A stretch of DNA of 60,465 bases, from the IMG/VR virus record IMGVR_UViG_3300028025_001549, positions 1-60,465 of that record; one strand, written 5' to 3'. The position numbers and the translations under genes were made by a program. The stretch is from a virus. The notes below the pieces were generated by a model. That model saw only the letters and a program-made list of their open reading frames with translations, did no database searches and was not told the DNA's origin. Positions within the stretch are counted from its first letter, which is position 1. Each line of letters begins with the position of its first letter. Shown piece after piece: positions 7,432-16,214 of this stretch.

Positions 7432-8509
7432 AACAATCAAGAGATTTGCTTGGGATGCTAGTGATAACATATTTGACTTGAATAAAATTATGAACGAAAA
7501 TACAAACGAAAAAATCTTTCTTGGTGTTAGTGACTTTGACGACTTGATTACTTCAGAGATCCTGAAGCGTCGTGTTGAAGCAGGACAACGTACAACTCAT
7601 CGTGAAACCAGCGTTCTTTGTAATAGAGAACAATGGGCTGAGTGGGCAGAAGAAACCTTTGAGAAAGACCTTCATGTTCAAGGTAACTCCTCTAATGGTA
7701 TTATTATTGAGCGTGACACTAATAACTATATTAAGTTCGATGTTAATAGCAACACAACTTCAGTTCGTGCTTATGGTGATTCTGACTTTGGTGATGCAAT
7801 CGTTGCGCTTGTTGAGTCTAAGTTTGATGTTGTAACATCCCACATTGAGTGGGTTTATGGTGCTGATGGTAACTCTGTTAATGTTCCATTGAATCGTGAT
7901 CGTCTTCCAGTTGATGAGATGTATCCATTCCTTGATGGTGAAAAACTTGGTGATTATTATGAACGCTACATGGCGTCCTCAGCGAATATCCTACTATTGA
8001 TTGGTCCACCTGGAACTGGTAAGACTACGTTCATTCGTGGTCTACTGGCTCACACAAACTCATCCGCAATCGTTTCATATGATTCTGGGATTCTTGAGAA
8101 AGATGGTTTCTTTGCTCGCTTTATTGAGAGTGATGATAACGTAATGGTTCTTGAAGACTCTGATGCGTTTCTAAAATCTCGCAGTGATGGCAACACAATG
8201 ATGCATCGTTTCCTTAACGTAGGTGATGGTCTTGTGACAACCAAAGGTAAGAAAATGATTTTCTCTACCAACCTACCATCTATTCGTGATGTTGATTCTG
8301 CATTGGTTCGTCCAGGTCGTTGTTTTGATATTTTAACTTTCGATACACTGAATGTTGAACAAGCAAATATCTTGGCTAAACGTCTGGGTGTTACTATCCC
8401 GACTCGTCCACGTGGCAAAGAGACTGAACCATATAGCATTGCTGAAGTATTTAATCAAAAGACTGAAGGTATGACAACTGCATCAACTAGAAAGGTAGGT
8501 TTCATTTGA
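7376..8509 (+). CDS. AAA+ ATPase overlapping gp55
   Basis: An AAA+ protein of about 377 residues. I favour the GTG start at 7376, preceded 5 bases away by AAGGGAG; the next ATG (7490) lacks a ribosome site. The N-terminal ~190 residues match nothing I recognise. The ATPase core follows: Walker A GPPGTGKTT, Walker B VMVLEDSDA, sensor 1 FSTN, and an RPGR arginine-finger region, an arrangement like Bcs1/FtsH-type AAA domains. Its stop overlaps the start of gp47 by 4 bases, so it is tied to the gp47-gp46 nuclease operon. The role is unknown; it could remodel a replication or recombination complex. Confidence 0.8.
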   Translation: MSHRNYPPIRRSKKRKNIRTIKRFAWDASDNIFDLNKIMNENTNEKIFLGVSDFDDLITSEILKRRVEAGQRTTHRETSVLCNREQWAEWAEETFEKDLHVQGNSSNGIIIERDTNNYIKFDVNSNTTSVRAYGDSDFGDAIVALVESKFDVVTSHIEWVYGADGNSVNVPLNRDRLPVDEMYPFLDGEKLGDYYERYMASSANILLLIGPPGTGKTTFIRGLLAHTNSSAIVSYDSGILEKDGFFARFIESDDNVMVLEDSDAFLKSRSDGNTMMHRFLNVGDGLVTTKGKKMIFSTNLPSIRDVDSALVRPGRCFDILTFDTLNVEQANILAKRLGVTIPTRPRGKETEPYSIAEVFNQKTEGMTTASTRKVGFI

Positions 8510-9561
8510 AGGTAGCCATTATCACTGATCAGCATTTCGGTGCTCGTAATGATAGTATTGCTTTCTTAGACTTCTTTCAAAAATTCTATGATAATACTTT
8601 CTTTCCTACTCTTGACGCATCTGGCATTAACACTGTTCTTGTTCTTGGTGATACATTTGATAGACGTAAATATGTCAACTTCTATGCTCTCGATCGTGCC
8701 AAGAAAATGTTCTTCGATAAATTGGAAGAGCGTGGCATTACTGTTTATATGCTGGCTGGGAATCATGACACTTATTTTAAAAACACTAATGAAGTAAACT
8801 CTCCCGACTTATTGCTTGCTGAATACAACAATATTGAAGTCATCGATGAACCAAAAACTATTAATGTAAATGGTTTTGAGGTTTGTATGTTACCTTGGAT
8901 CTGTCCTGAAAACTATACACAAAGTCTTGACGAAATAAAGAACACCACTTCTACATTATGCATGGGGCATCTTGAGATCGCTGGGTTCGCAATGTATAGA
9001 GGAATGGAATCCCATGAAGGATTTTCTGCAGAAACTTTCAACAAATTTGACTTGGTTTTTAGTGGTCATTATCACCATCGTAGTAACGACCGCAATATTC
9101 ACTATCTGGGAAATCCGTACGAACTTACTTGGCAGGATTATAACGATCCCAGAGGATTCCACTTGTTCGACTTCACTACAAGACAACTCGACTTCTTTGA
9201 AAATCCTTATCGAATGTTCGAAAGACTCGAGTACACCGACAAAGAAACTGAGCCGATCGACCTTGATCAGTTAGATCTTAAAGACAAGTATATTAAATTA
9301 GTTGTTTTGGAAAAGACTGACTTTTATAAATTTGACAAATTCATTCAGAAGTTGTATAATAAAGGTTGCCACGAAATTAAAATTGTGGAAGACTTTTCTG
9401 AATTTCAAGAAGGTGAAATCAATGAAGAGATTAACTTAGAAGATACAGTTTCTGTTCTTTCTAATTATATTGAATCAATTGAAACCGATGTTGACAAAGA
9501 AAAGGTTAAGTCATATATGCGTGGCTTATATACTGAGGCGATTAACATAGAGGTTATCTAA
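8506..9561 (+). CDS. 47: gp47 recombination nuclease subunit (SbcD/Mre11-like)
   Basis: A 351-residue calcineurin-type phosphoesterase with all Mre11/SbcD metal motifs: TDQHFGAR near residues 7-14, GDTFDRR, GNHDTYF, and GHYHHRS. With gp46 it resects DNA ends in recombination-dependent replication and host DNA breakdown. The ATG overlaps the preceding AAA ATPase stop. One small gene separates it from gp46. Confidence 0.95.
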   Translation: MKVAIITDQHFGARNDSIAFLDFFQKFYDNTFFPTLDASGINTVLVLGDTFDRRKYVNFYALDRAKKMFFDKLEERGITVYMLAGNHDTYFKNTNEVNSPDLLLAEYNNIEVIDEPKTINVNGFEVCMLPWICPENYTQSLDEIKNTTSTLCMGHLEIAGFAMYRGMESHEGFSAETFNKFDLVFSGHYHHRSNDRNIHYLGNPYELTWQDYNDPRGFHLFDFTTRQLDFFENPYRMFERLEYTDKETEPIDLDQLDLKDKYIKLVVLEKTDFYKFDKFIQKLYNKGCHEIKIVEDFSEFQEGEINEEINLEDTVSVLSNYIESIETDVDKEKVKSYMRGLYTEAINIEVI

Positions 9562-9827
9562 TGTATCAACAAGAGATTCAATTCTTCTGGCCACTTACTG
9601 AGCAGATTAAACTTGACTTAGATTATACTGAATGTGATAAGCCAAAGTTGTGGACAACACTACCACTTATTGGTGGCACTGGTATGACATTAATGTCTAC
9701 TGGTGGTGATGTTACTTGGTCAACTAGATTAGGTAATTGGGAACTCCCCAATGAAACAAAACAACCAAGCAAATTTCAAAAGTTTATGATGAAGTATTTC
9801 TTGGGTTGGAAATGGATGGGTAAATGA
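9561..9827 (+). CDS. hypothetical protein between gp47 and gp46
   Basis: An 88-residue protein with many aromatic residues (seven Trp) and a basic C-terminus ending FLGWKWMGK. No known domain is recognised. It overlaps gp47 by one base (TAATG) and gp46 by 4 bases, so all three are translationally coupled. A small accessory factor of the gp46/47 complex is possible from position only. Confidence 0.65.
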   Translation: MYQQEIQFFWPLTEQIKLDLDYTECDKPKLWTTLPLIGGTGMTLMSTGGDVTWSTRLGNWELPNETKQPSKFQKFMMKYFLGWKWMGK

Positions 9828-11539
9828 TTGTATTTAAAAGTGTAAGCTGGAAGAACTTTCTTTCTACTGGCAACTCACCTAATAAGGTTCTCTTAAACAA
9901 ATCGCAAACTACTTTAATCATCGGTAAGAATGGTGAAGGTAAAAGCACAATCTTAGATGCATTGTGCTTTTCATTGTTTGGTAAGCCCTTTCGTAATGTT
10001 AACAAAGGTCAGCTGATTAACTCTATCAATGGTAAGGGTTGTTTAGTTGAGGTTGAGTTTGAAGTTAATGGCAAAGAGTATAAAATCATTCGTGGTATTA
10101 AACCAAACGTATTTGAGATTTGGTGTGAGAATGAAATGCTTAATCAGGATGCTGCTTCTCGTGATTACCAAAAGATCCTTGAGCAACAAATCCTTCGATT
10201 AAACTATAAGACTTTTACTCAGGTAGTTATCTTAGGTTCTGCGTCATTCGTTCCATTTATGCAGTTGTCTTCATCACAACGTAGAGAAGTTATTGAGGAT
10301 ATCCTTGACATTAGAATCTTCTCTACAATGAATACCTTATTGAAAGAAAAAGCGCAGGAGACTAAAGATGCTATTACCCGAACAGAGAATGATATCAGGA
10401 GTGCAAAAGACAAGGTCGAAAATCAACAGACGATTATCAAAACGATTACCGAAGCAAAGACTACCGCAATCGAAAGCATCGTATCAAAGATATCTGTTAA
10501 CAATGCTGAAATTTTACAGACAGAGGGCGAGATCGAACTTATCGTTTCGGAGATCGATACTCTTAAAGCAAGCATCAATGATAAAGGCAATGTTACTGAA
10601 GACATCGACAAAGCCAAGTCAATCAAATCCAAGTTACTCCAGAAGATCGAAACTTGCGAGCACCACTCGGAGTTTTTTAACGAACATGACGTATGTCCAA
10701 GTTGTAACCAAGATATCGCAGAAGAATACAAAGAGAGTATTGTCAAAGATCTTAATGAGAAAATGTTGGACAACAACACAAAGATTAATGAACTCGAAAC
10801 AATACTTACAAACCTCAACGAAAAGTTATCTGAAATTAACGAAGTGGTTGGGCAAATTACCGATAAGAACATTGAGTTATCTACAAGAAACAGTACGATC
10901 ACCTTACTCAACAAACAAATCCGTGAACTTGAAGCTGAGACCCAAAGGGTTAAATCTGACACAACTAACATCGATGAGGAGAAGGGTAAACTAAAAGAAC
11001 TTGCCCAAGATGCGTTGAATAAGATTACTCAAAAGAATCAGTTGATGGAACATCGTAACATTGAAGAAGTTGCCAATGTTCTATTGAAGGACACTGGTAT
11101 TAAGACTGCGATTATTCGTGAGTATTTACCAGCGATGAATAAGTTGATCAATAAATATCTGAACGCAATGGATACGTATATTCACTTTGAACTTGACGAA
11201 GCGTTCAATGAAAAGATCAAGTCTCGTTTCCGTGATGAGTTTACTTATGCAAGTTTCTCTGAGGGCGAGAAGATGCGTATTGACCTTGCGATCCTTTTTA
11301 CTTGGCGTTCAATTGCAAAGATGAAGAACTCGGTCAACACTAACCTTCTCTTACTTGATGAAATCTTTGATTCAAGTTTAGATACGGCAGGGACTGACTA
11401 TTTCCTTACGCTTATGAATACCCTCGGAGAGAATTCAAACATCTTTGTTATCAGTCATAAGGGTGATCAACTCTTTGATAAGTTCAGATCTGTCATAAAA
11501 TTTGAGAAACGCAACGACTTTTCAGTGATTTCACAATAA
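9824..11539 (+). CDS. 46: gp46 recombination nuclease ATPase (SbcC/Rad50-like)
   Basis: A 571-residue SMC/Rad50-type ATPase. Walker A IGKNGEGKSTILD (about residues 33-45), coiled-coil arms, a zinc hook CPSC near residue 296, signature FSEGEKMRIDLAI, and Walker B LLLLDEIFDSSLD near the C-terminus. It partners gp47 at DNA ends. The coiled-coil arms (10380-10970) use ATC and other codons somewhat differently from the ATPase head. A terminator follows. Confidence 0.95.
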   Translation: MIVFKSVSWKNFLSTGNSPNKVLLNKSQTTLIIGKNGEGKSTILDALCFSLFGKPFRNVNKGQLINSINGKGCLVEVEFEVNGKEYKIIRGIKPNVFEIWCENEMLNQDAASRDYQKILEQQILRLNYKTFTQVVILGSASFVPFMQLSSSQRREVIEDILDIRIFSTMNTLLKEKAQETKDAITRTENDIRSAKDKVENQQTIIKTITEAKTTAIESIVSKISVNNAEILQTEGEIELIVSEIDTLKASINDKGNVTEDIDKAKSIKSKLLQKIETCEHHSEFFNEHDVCPSCNQDIAEEYKESIVKDLNEKMLDNNTKINELETILTNLNEKLSEINEVVGQITDKNIELSTRNSTITLLNKQIRELEAETQRVKSDTTNIDEEKGKLKELAQDALNKITQKNQLMEHRNIEEVANVLLKDTGIKTAIIREYLPAMNKLINKYLNAMDTYIHFELDEAFNEKIKSRFRDEFTYASFSEGEKMRIDLAILFTWRSIAKMKNSVNTNLLLLDEIFDSSLDTAGTDYFLTLMNTLGENSNIFVISHKGDQLFDKFRSVIKFEKRNDFSVISQ

Positions 11540-11568
11540 CCCTACAGGTAGTAGGGTTAAAAAACCCT
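11538..11568 (+). terminator. terminator with two mutually exclusive hairpins after gp46
   Basis: AACCCTAC (11538-11545) pairs with GTAGGGTT (11551-11558). Alternatively AGGGTT (11553-11558) pairs with AACCCT (11563-11568). The two structures share one arm. The same AACCCTAC hairpin recurs at 23100, and both lie shortly before a CGCTTTACTTT promoter. Confidence 0.6.
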
Positions 11569-11605
11569 TTAAAATCAATAACTTACGGCTGCAATTAAAT
11601 ATCGC

Positions 11606-11634
11606 TTTACTTTTACCAAAGGATAGTGTATAAT
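11606..11634 (+). promoter_or_regulatory. CGCTTTACTTT-class promoter
   Basis: TTTACT (11606-11611) within ATCGCTTTACTTTT, 17-base spacer, TATAATAG. One of five promoters sharing this extended -35 block. It drives the small gene at 11666 and the peptidase-VWA gene. Confidence 0.75.
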
Positions 11635-11665
11635 AGTTGTATAAATTGATTGAAAGGTGTTTATT

Positions 11666-11851
11666 ATGCAAATTCATAAAGATATGTGGGCAGACTTTAA
11701 TGACTACGAACTAGCCAAACTCTGCTATACGTATGGCATCGAAGAAGAATTGGTGTTCGCTGATAACCTTACTTTGGCAAATCGCGACGAAGTTGAAAAA
11801 TTGCTCACTGATTTTGAAATGGATATCGCTGCAGCTGGAGAATACCTATAA
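11666..11851 (+). CDS. small acidic hypothetical protein
   Basis: A 61-residue acidic protein starting MQIHKDMWADF. The ATG at 11666 is chosen over an in-frame GTG at 11657 because AAAGGTG lies just in front. It overlaps the next gene by one base (TAATG), so it is coupled to the peptidase-VWA protein. No known domain is recognised. Confidence 0.65.
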   Translation: MQIHKDMWADFNDYELAKLCYTYGIEEELVFADNLTLANRDEVEKLLTDFEMDIAAAGEYL

Positions 11852-14034
11852 TGGATATCAAATCATCAGACCTTTCCGCACGTCTACTCGCTACTGAAAA
11901 TCTTTCAGTTCAACGTGCTAGAACTCGCACTGCATCATTCGATGTAAAATCCCGTGTATTAACACTACCTCTTTGGAAGGACATGACTCCCGAGATTGAG
12001 GATATGCTTGTTGGTCACGAAGTCGGTCATGCATTGTATACGACTGAAGACTACTTTGTTCCTATTCAACAGAATTCAAAAATTATGACTTACCTCAACG
12101 TACTGGAAGATGTACGTATTGAGAAACTCATCAAGCGCAAATATCCAGGGCTGCGTAAACGCATGAACGAAGGATATAAGCAACTGAACGATCGCGACTT
12201 CTTTGGTGTCAAACAAGTTCAGTCCTTTGACGACCTGTTGTTGATTGATAAAATTAATCTTTACTTCAAAGCAGGATTCTCCTGTGGTGTTCAATTTTCA
12301 CCTGAAGAAAAACAATTCGCAAATCGTGCTGAACGCACCGAGACTGTTGAAGAAGTTATCGCTCTGGCTGAAGAAGTATGGGCTTATTCAAAAGAACAGT
12401 TGGAAGAAAAGAAGAAGAAAGCATTACAAAATGCTACACCTGAAGATCTTGAAGACCTCGAAGAGCAAGAAGATTCCGATGGTGAGTTTGATGATGCTGA
12501 TATTGATTATGATGACTTCGAGGAAACTGACGAAGAACAAGAACAAGAACTGAAGCCAGCCAAACAAAAATCTTCTAGTGAAGAAAAGAAAGAAGAGCAG
12601 GAATCCCCTTCAGTTGGTGACCAAGAACTTGAGTCAAAAACCGAGAAAGCATTCGCTGAGAAGTTGGAAGACCTCGCTGACGAAAGCACTGAATATCTTT
12701 ATCATGAATTTGATACTGAATATATGGTTGACCCAGTTGTTGGCTATAAAACAATTCTCAATGAAACCAAAGCAGTATGGGTCAAAGACGAAGAGAATGT
12801 TACCGAGGAAGATCGCAAGTTTATTGCTTCCGAGAATGGTAAGTACGATAAGTTTAAAGCTGAGACTACCAGTGCAGTCAACTACTTGGTAAAAGAATTT
12901 GAGATGCGTAAGTCTGCCGCCCTATACAAACGTGCTCAGGTTTCTAAGTCTGGTACATTGGATATGAAAAAAGTTTATGCATATAAATTGCAGGATGACT
13001 TGTTCAAACGTGTTACTATTCTCCCACAAGGTAAGAACCATGGTATGTTGTTCTTGCTTGACTGGTCGGGTTCAATGGATGGTGTTCTTGAAGATACATT
13101 GAAACAAGTTATCAACTTAGCAATGTTCTGCGCTCGAATCAATATTCCATATCGTGTGTTGGCATTCACATCGCAATACAATGACCGTAAGTATCCTACT
13201 GAAGCAGAACAGATTCGTCAACGTAACTTCATTACCAACAAACGTATTCGCAATGAAGGTAAGAATGTTCTTACTAATGCCAACAACAATTTCAATCTCC
13301 TTGAGTTGTTTTCTAGCAAGATGACTACCAGCGAATTCCATTCTATGGGTAAACGTGTTATCAATCGTAGATTCCAATGGAACGAAGGGTATAGCACTGG
13401 TGGCACTCCGCTGAATGAAGCATTGGTTTGGATGTATCTTAACATCGACAAGTATATCAAACAGAATTCTATTGAGAAGCTGACCTTGATTACGTTGACT
13501 GATGGTGAGGGTGGTCCGCTATATTCTTCTGAGGGTGATATGTCTGATACACGTTATGGATATGATTCCAGCGGTATGACTAAGAAAATCAAACAGAAAC
13601 ATTTTATCCGTGATGAAGTTACGCAAAAGACTTATCAGTTGACAAGATTCGCGAATCCTCAAACTGAAACGTATTTGCGTATGATTAAAGATCGTCATAA
13701 TATTATGGTTGTTGGTTTCTATATCTGCCGCAATGCTCGTCGTGACTTGCAGTGTGCGCTGAATTCTAACCTACCATCATTCAATGGTGATACTTATTCT
13801 CAAATTGAATCTTGGAGGAAAGACTTCCGCCACCAAGGGTTTGCGTCAATTAAGAATACTGGTCGCGATGATCTGTTCTTGATTCCTCAAACTGCAACGA
13901 AGATTGTTGAATCTGACCTTGATGTAAAAGCCGATGCAAATGCAAAGGTTATTGCAAAGGAATTCGGTAAGTTTTTGAACGTAAGGAAGACTTCCCGAGT
14001 CCTACTCAATAGGTTCGTAGGCTACGTTGCGTAA
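11851..14034 (+). CDS. HExxH peptidase-like plus VWA domain protein (CobT-like)
   Basis: A 727-residue protein with three parts. Residues ~50-70 contain GHEVGHALY, a zinc-metallopeptidase HExxH motif, followed by VLEDVRIEKL with a candidate third ligand. Residues ~180-265 are a highly acidic low-complexity linker (DLEEQEDSDG-type). From about residue 390 a von Willebrand A domain carries the MIDAS motif DWSGSMDG and a later TLTDGEGG. The layout resembles CobT-like proteins. It is encoded next to a CobS/MoxR-type AAA ATPase, the usual VWA partner. Such pairs act as chelatases or as remodelling chaperones; here a real cobalt chelatase is doubtful because of the HExxH motif. Confidence 0.85.
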   Translation: MDIKSSDLSARLLATENLSVQRARTRTASFDVKSRVLTLPLWKDMTPEIEDMLVGHEVGHALYTTEDYFVPIQQNSKIMTYLNVLEDVRIEKLIKRKYPGLRKRMNEGYKQLNDRDFFGVKQVQSFDDLLLIDKINLYFKAGFSCGVQFSPEEKQFANRAERTETVEEVIALAEEVWAYSKEQLEEKKKKALQNATPEDLEDLEEQEDSDGEFDDADIDYDDFEETDEEQEQELKPAKQKSSSEEKKEEQESPSVGDQELESKTEKAFAEKLEDLADESTEYLYHEFDTEYMVDPVVGYKTILNETKAVWVKDEENVTEEDRKFIASENGKYDKFKAETTSAVNYLVKEFEMRKSAALYKRAQVSKSGTLDMKKVYAYKLQDDLFKRVTILPQGKNHGMLFLLDWSGSMDGVLEDTLKQVINLAMFCARINIPYRVLAFTSQYNDRKYPTEAEQIRQRNFITNKRIRNEGKNVLTNANNNFNLLELFSSKMTTSEFHSMGKRVINRRFQWNEGYSTGGTPLNEALVWMYLNIDKYIKQNSIEKLTLITLTDGEGGPLYSSEGDMSDTRYGYDSSGMTKKIKQKHFIRDEVTQKTYQLTRFANPQTETYLRMIKDRHNIMVVGFYICRNARRDLQCALNSNLPSFNGDTYSQIESWRKDFRHQGFASIKNTGRDDLFLIPQTATKIVESDLDVKADANAKVIAKEFGKFLNVRKTSRVLLNRFVGYVA

Positions 14035-14048
14035 GTTGTTGATTTTAA

Positions 14049-14066
14049 AGGGGATTTTATTCCCCT
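14049..14066 (+). terminator. short hairpin before the CobS-like gene
   Basis: AGGGGA (14049-14054) pairs with TCCCCT (14061-14066), loop of six. No T-run follows, so termination would be weak. It sits 30 bases before a CGCTTTACTTT-class promoter, repeating the hairpin-then-promoter layout. Confidence 0.45.
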
Positions 14067-14095
14067 CAAATCTGCAAGGGATTACAAAATTTCGC

Positions 14096-14124
14096 TTTAC
14101 TTTAATGCAAGGTTGGCGTATAAT
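14096..14124 (+). promoter_or_regulatory. CGCTTTACTTT-class promoter
   Basis: TTTACT (14096-14101) in TTCGCTTTACTTTA, 17-base spacer, TATAATAG. The stretch from 14091 to about 14137 is nearly identical to 23130-23176, which suggests a duplicated cassette. Confidence 0.75.
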
Positions 14125-14172
14125 AGTTGTATAAGTTGATTAAATTATGATGTTTTTTTGAAAGTGAGTTAT

Positions 14173-15336
14173 ATGATGGCTAAAATTGACCCTGTGTTTC
14201 AGACTGAGTTTGAGACAAAATTGTTTGAATTGTTCCCAGACGTAAAGACTGAAGGCATGGTTCAAAATGCGCAGTTGCTAGAAACAATGCGTGCTCTTAA
14301 TACGAAGACCTCGCCCAAGTGGTTGATGGTGAATAAAGTAAGTCGTGGTTTGTATGCGATTGATGGTAGTAAACCTATGGTCGTTGGCAATACTGTATTG
14401 AAACCCCAACCAAAGATTGAATCGTTTACAGTGGATTATACTAATACAGCATCTTTGATCCCTGCGAAGGATCCGAACTTTGTTCCATTCGGTAACTATG
14501 CCGACTTGGAAAATATTATTAAGGCGAAGATTTTCTATCCAGCCTATATCAGTGGTCCGACTGGGAACGGTAAGTCAACTATGATTGAGCAGATTTGCGC
14601 CAAGCATAAGCGTCCATTGATTCGTGTTAACTTGAATATGATGACTGATGAGGAACAACTCATCGGTACGAAAACCCTTGAAGATGGTAACGTGCTTATC
14701 GTTGAAGGTCCAGTCCTTATCGCTATGCGAACTGGTTGCACTTTGTTGCTTGACGAGATTGATGCTGGCTCAGCAAATACTTTGCTTTGCTTGCAACCAA
14801 TCCTTGAGGGTAAACCTTATTACTTCAAACTAAAGAATGAGATGATTGTTCCTGCTCCTGGATTTAATATTTTCGCCACTGCGAATACCAAGGGTAAGGG
14901 TTCAGATGATGGTCGTTACATTGGTACGAACGTCTTGAACGAAGCATTCTTGGAACGATTCGCTGTGACCTTTGAACAGGATTATCCTAACGCAAAGATT
15001 GAGCAAAAGATTATTGAGAATCTGATGGAAAGCTACGAATGCAAAGACGTAGAGTTCGCAGAGACATTAGTTAAATGGGCTGACGCAATCCGTCGCACGT
15101 TTGCTGATGGTGGTGTGGATGAAACTATTACGACTCGTCGTATGATTCATATTGTTCGTGCTTATGCAATCTTTAAGAAGCGTGAGAAAGCAGTGGAACT
15201 TTGCTGCAATCGGTTTGACACTGCTACTAAGAATGCATTTATCGACCTGTATGATAAAGTTGCAAATCCTGCGCCTGAGGTTATTGCAACACCTGAAGTT
15301 GCTGCAACACCTGCAAGTGATGAGGTTCCATTTTAA
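14173..15336 (+). CDS. cobS: CobS/MoxR-type AAA+ ATPase
   Basis: A 387-residue protein from ATG 14173; an upstream in-frame TTG (14158) is less likely. The N-terminal ~80 residues contain KWLMVNKVSRGLYAIDG, a winged-helix-like motif also seen in the next gene. The AAA core has Walker A GPTGNGKSTM, Walker B CTLLLDEIDAG and sensor 1 FATANTKGKG. Proteins of this type are widespread in T4-like marine phages as cobS. The ATPase would act on or with the VWA protein encoded just upstream. The C-terminus ends in a short Pro/Ala/Thr repeat (ATPEVAATPAS). Confidence 0.88.
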   Translation: MMAKIDPVFQTEFETKLFELFPDVKTEGMVQNAQLLETMRALNTKTSPKWLMVNKVSRGLYAIDGSKPMVVGNTVLKPQPKIESFTVDYTNTASLIPAKDPNFVPFGNYADLENIIKAKIFYPAYISGPTGNGKSTMIEQICAKHKRPLIRVNLNMMTDEEQLIGTKTLEDGNVLIVEGPVLIAMRTGCTLLLDEIDAGSANTLLCLQPILEGKPYYFKLKNEMIVPAPGFNIFATANTKGKGSDDGRYIGTNVLNEAFLERFAVTFEQDYPNAKIEQKIIENLMESYECKDVEFAETLVKWADAIRRTFADGGVDETITTRRMIHIVRAYAIFKKREKAVELCCNRFDTATKNAFIDLYDKVANPAPEVIATPEVAATPASDEVPF

Positions 15337-15338
15337 AC

Positions 15339-15367
15339 TTGACTTGCAATCTAAATCGTAGTATAAT
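15339..15367 (+). promoter_or_regulatory. sigma70-type promoter
   Basis: TTGACT (15339-15344), 17-base spacer, TATAAT (15362-15367), directly after the cobS stop. AAAAAGGAA ahead of 15398 is a strong ribosome site for the next gene. Confidence 0.75.
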
Positions 15368-15397
15368 ATTATTTGAAACTGAAAAAGGAAATTGATT

Positions 15398-15850
15398 ATG
15401 TTGAAATTTGTTGACCTGAGCATGGCTCAAAAGAAATGCGTTGTTGCTTTGATTGAAGCCCAACCCTCTCTTAAGAAAAATGGCAAGATCTCTTTGAAAG
15501 AAGTCGTTGCTATCACCCAAGACTTGGCATCCAAGCGTACTGCTGGTGCTGTCAAGATTGGTTATCCTAACTGGTTGTTCAAGACCAATAAAGTAGAACG
15601 TGGTGTGTACCAATTGCCAGTTCCTACTGACGCTGAACTTTCTTCTTATACGAAAGCACTAACCAACAAACCTGCGTCTAGCAAGATTGTTAAGAACAAG
15701 AAAGTGGTAAAGGTTGTTTCTAAAGCGAAACCTTCCACTGATCTTTCTGAGACCACTCGTCTTGAAAAGATTATTAATGATTCTGTTGAAGTTGATCAGG
15801 ACACTGAAGACTTCAATCAGATCTTACGTGAGAACGGCATCGAAGTCTAA
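15398..15850 (+). CDS. hypothetical winged-helix-like basic protein
   Basis: A 150-residue protein. ATG 15398 is chosen over TTG 15392 because of AAAAAGGAA at 15383-15391. The N-terminal half is helix-helix-strand and contains YPNWLFKTNKVERGVYQLP, which parallels the motif KWLMVNKVSRGLYAIDG in the neighbouring CobS-like protein. The C-terminal half is Lys-rich then acidic. A DNA- or partner-binding winged helix is likely, but the target is unknown. It has its own promoter and a strong terminator, so it is a single-gene unit. Confidence 0.65.
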   Translation: MLKFVDLSMAQKKCVVALIEAQPSLKKNGKISLKEVVAITQDLASKRTAGAVKIGYPNWLFKTNKVERGVYQLPVPTDAELSSYTKALTNKPASSKIVKNKKVVKVVSKAKPSTDLSETTRLEKIINDSVEVDQDTEDFNQILRENGIEV

Positions 15851-15865
15851 CTCACGTCTTTGGTA

Positions 15866-15903
15866 CCAGAGGGGTCACTGCCATCTCCCCTCTGGTTTTT
15901 TTT
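15866..15903 (+). terminator. strong rho-independent terminator
   Basis: CCAGAGGGG (15866-15874) pairs perfectly with CCCCTCTGG (15887-15895), followed by eight T. This is the clearest intrinsic terminator in the window. Confidence 0.92.
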
Positions 15904-15938
15904 ATTTTGTGATGGTTAAATTATGGAGTCATTTTAAA

Positions 15939-16199
15939 ATGTCTAAACAAAACTTGCTGTTGAAGCACCTTAATGCTGGTAAAGCATTCACCGCAAAGCA
16001 AATCTCTGCTTCTTTCGGTATCGCTCAACCAGCGTCCACAATCCGTAACTTGCGTGAGCAAGGCTACTGCGTTTACTCTAACCCAGCAGTTGTAAATGGT
16101 GCTGAAGTTGTTAAGTACCGCATTGGTAAGCCAACTCGTGCTATGGTCGCTCTTGCTGCAGCTGTGCGTGGTTCTTCTGTATTTACTCGTACAGTTTAA
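15939..16199 (+). CDS. small winged-helix-like DNA-binding protein
   Basis: An 86-residue basic protein starting MSKQNLLLKHLNAGKAFTAK. The helix-turn-helix pattern (TAKQISASFGIAQPASTIRNLREQGY) followed by a strand pair with YRIG is typical of small winged-helix proteins. It lies alone between a terminator and a hairpin, after a short TTATGGAGTC leader. It may be a phage transcription factor or nucleoid protein. Family not recognised by name. Confidence 0.7.
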   Translation: MSKQNLLLKHLNAGKAFTAKQISASFGIAQPASTIRNLREQGYCVYSNPAVVNGAEVVKYRIGKPTRAMVALAAAVRGSSVFTRTV

Positions 16200-16214
16200 T
16201 TAAGTGAGTTATAA

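Noticed and set aside
10423-10971. Long minus-strand open frame opposite gp46
   Set aside because: It is a mirror of the low-stop coiled-coil codons of gp46. It has no ribosome site and no recognisable protein pattern.
11851-15336. A true cobalamin-synthesis cobaltochelatase (CobT plus CobS)
   Set aside because: The VWA protein carries an HExxH motif and a long acidic linker, and no other cobalamin gene is in the window. I keep the label CobS/CobT-like without claiming vitamin B12 synthesis.
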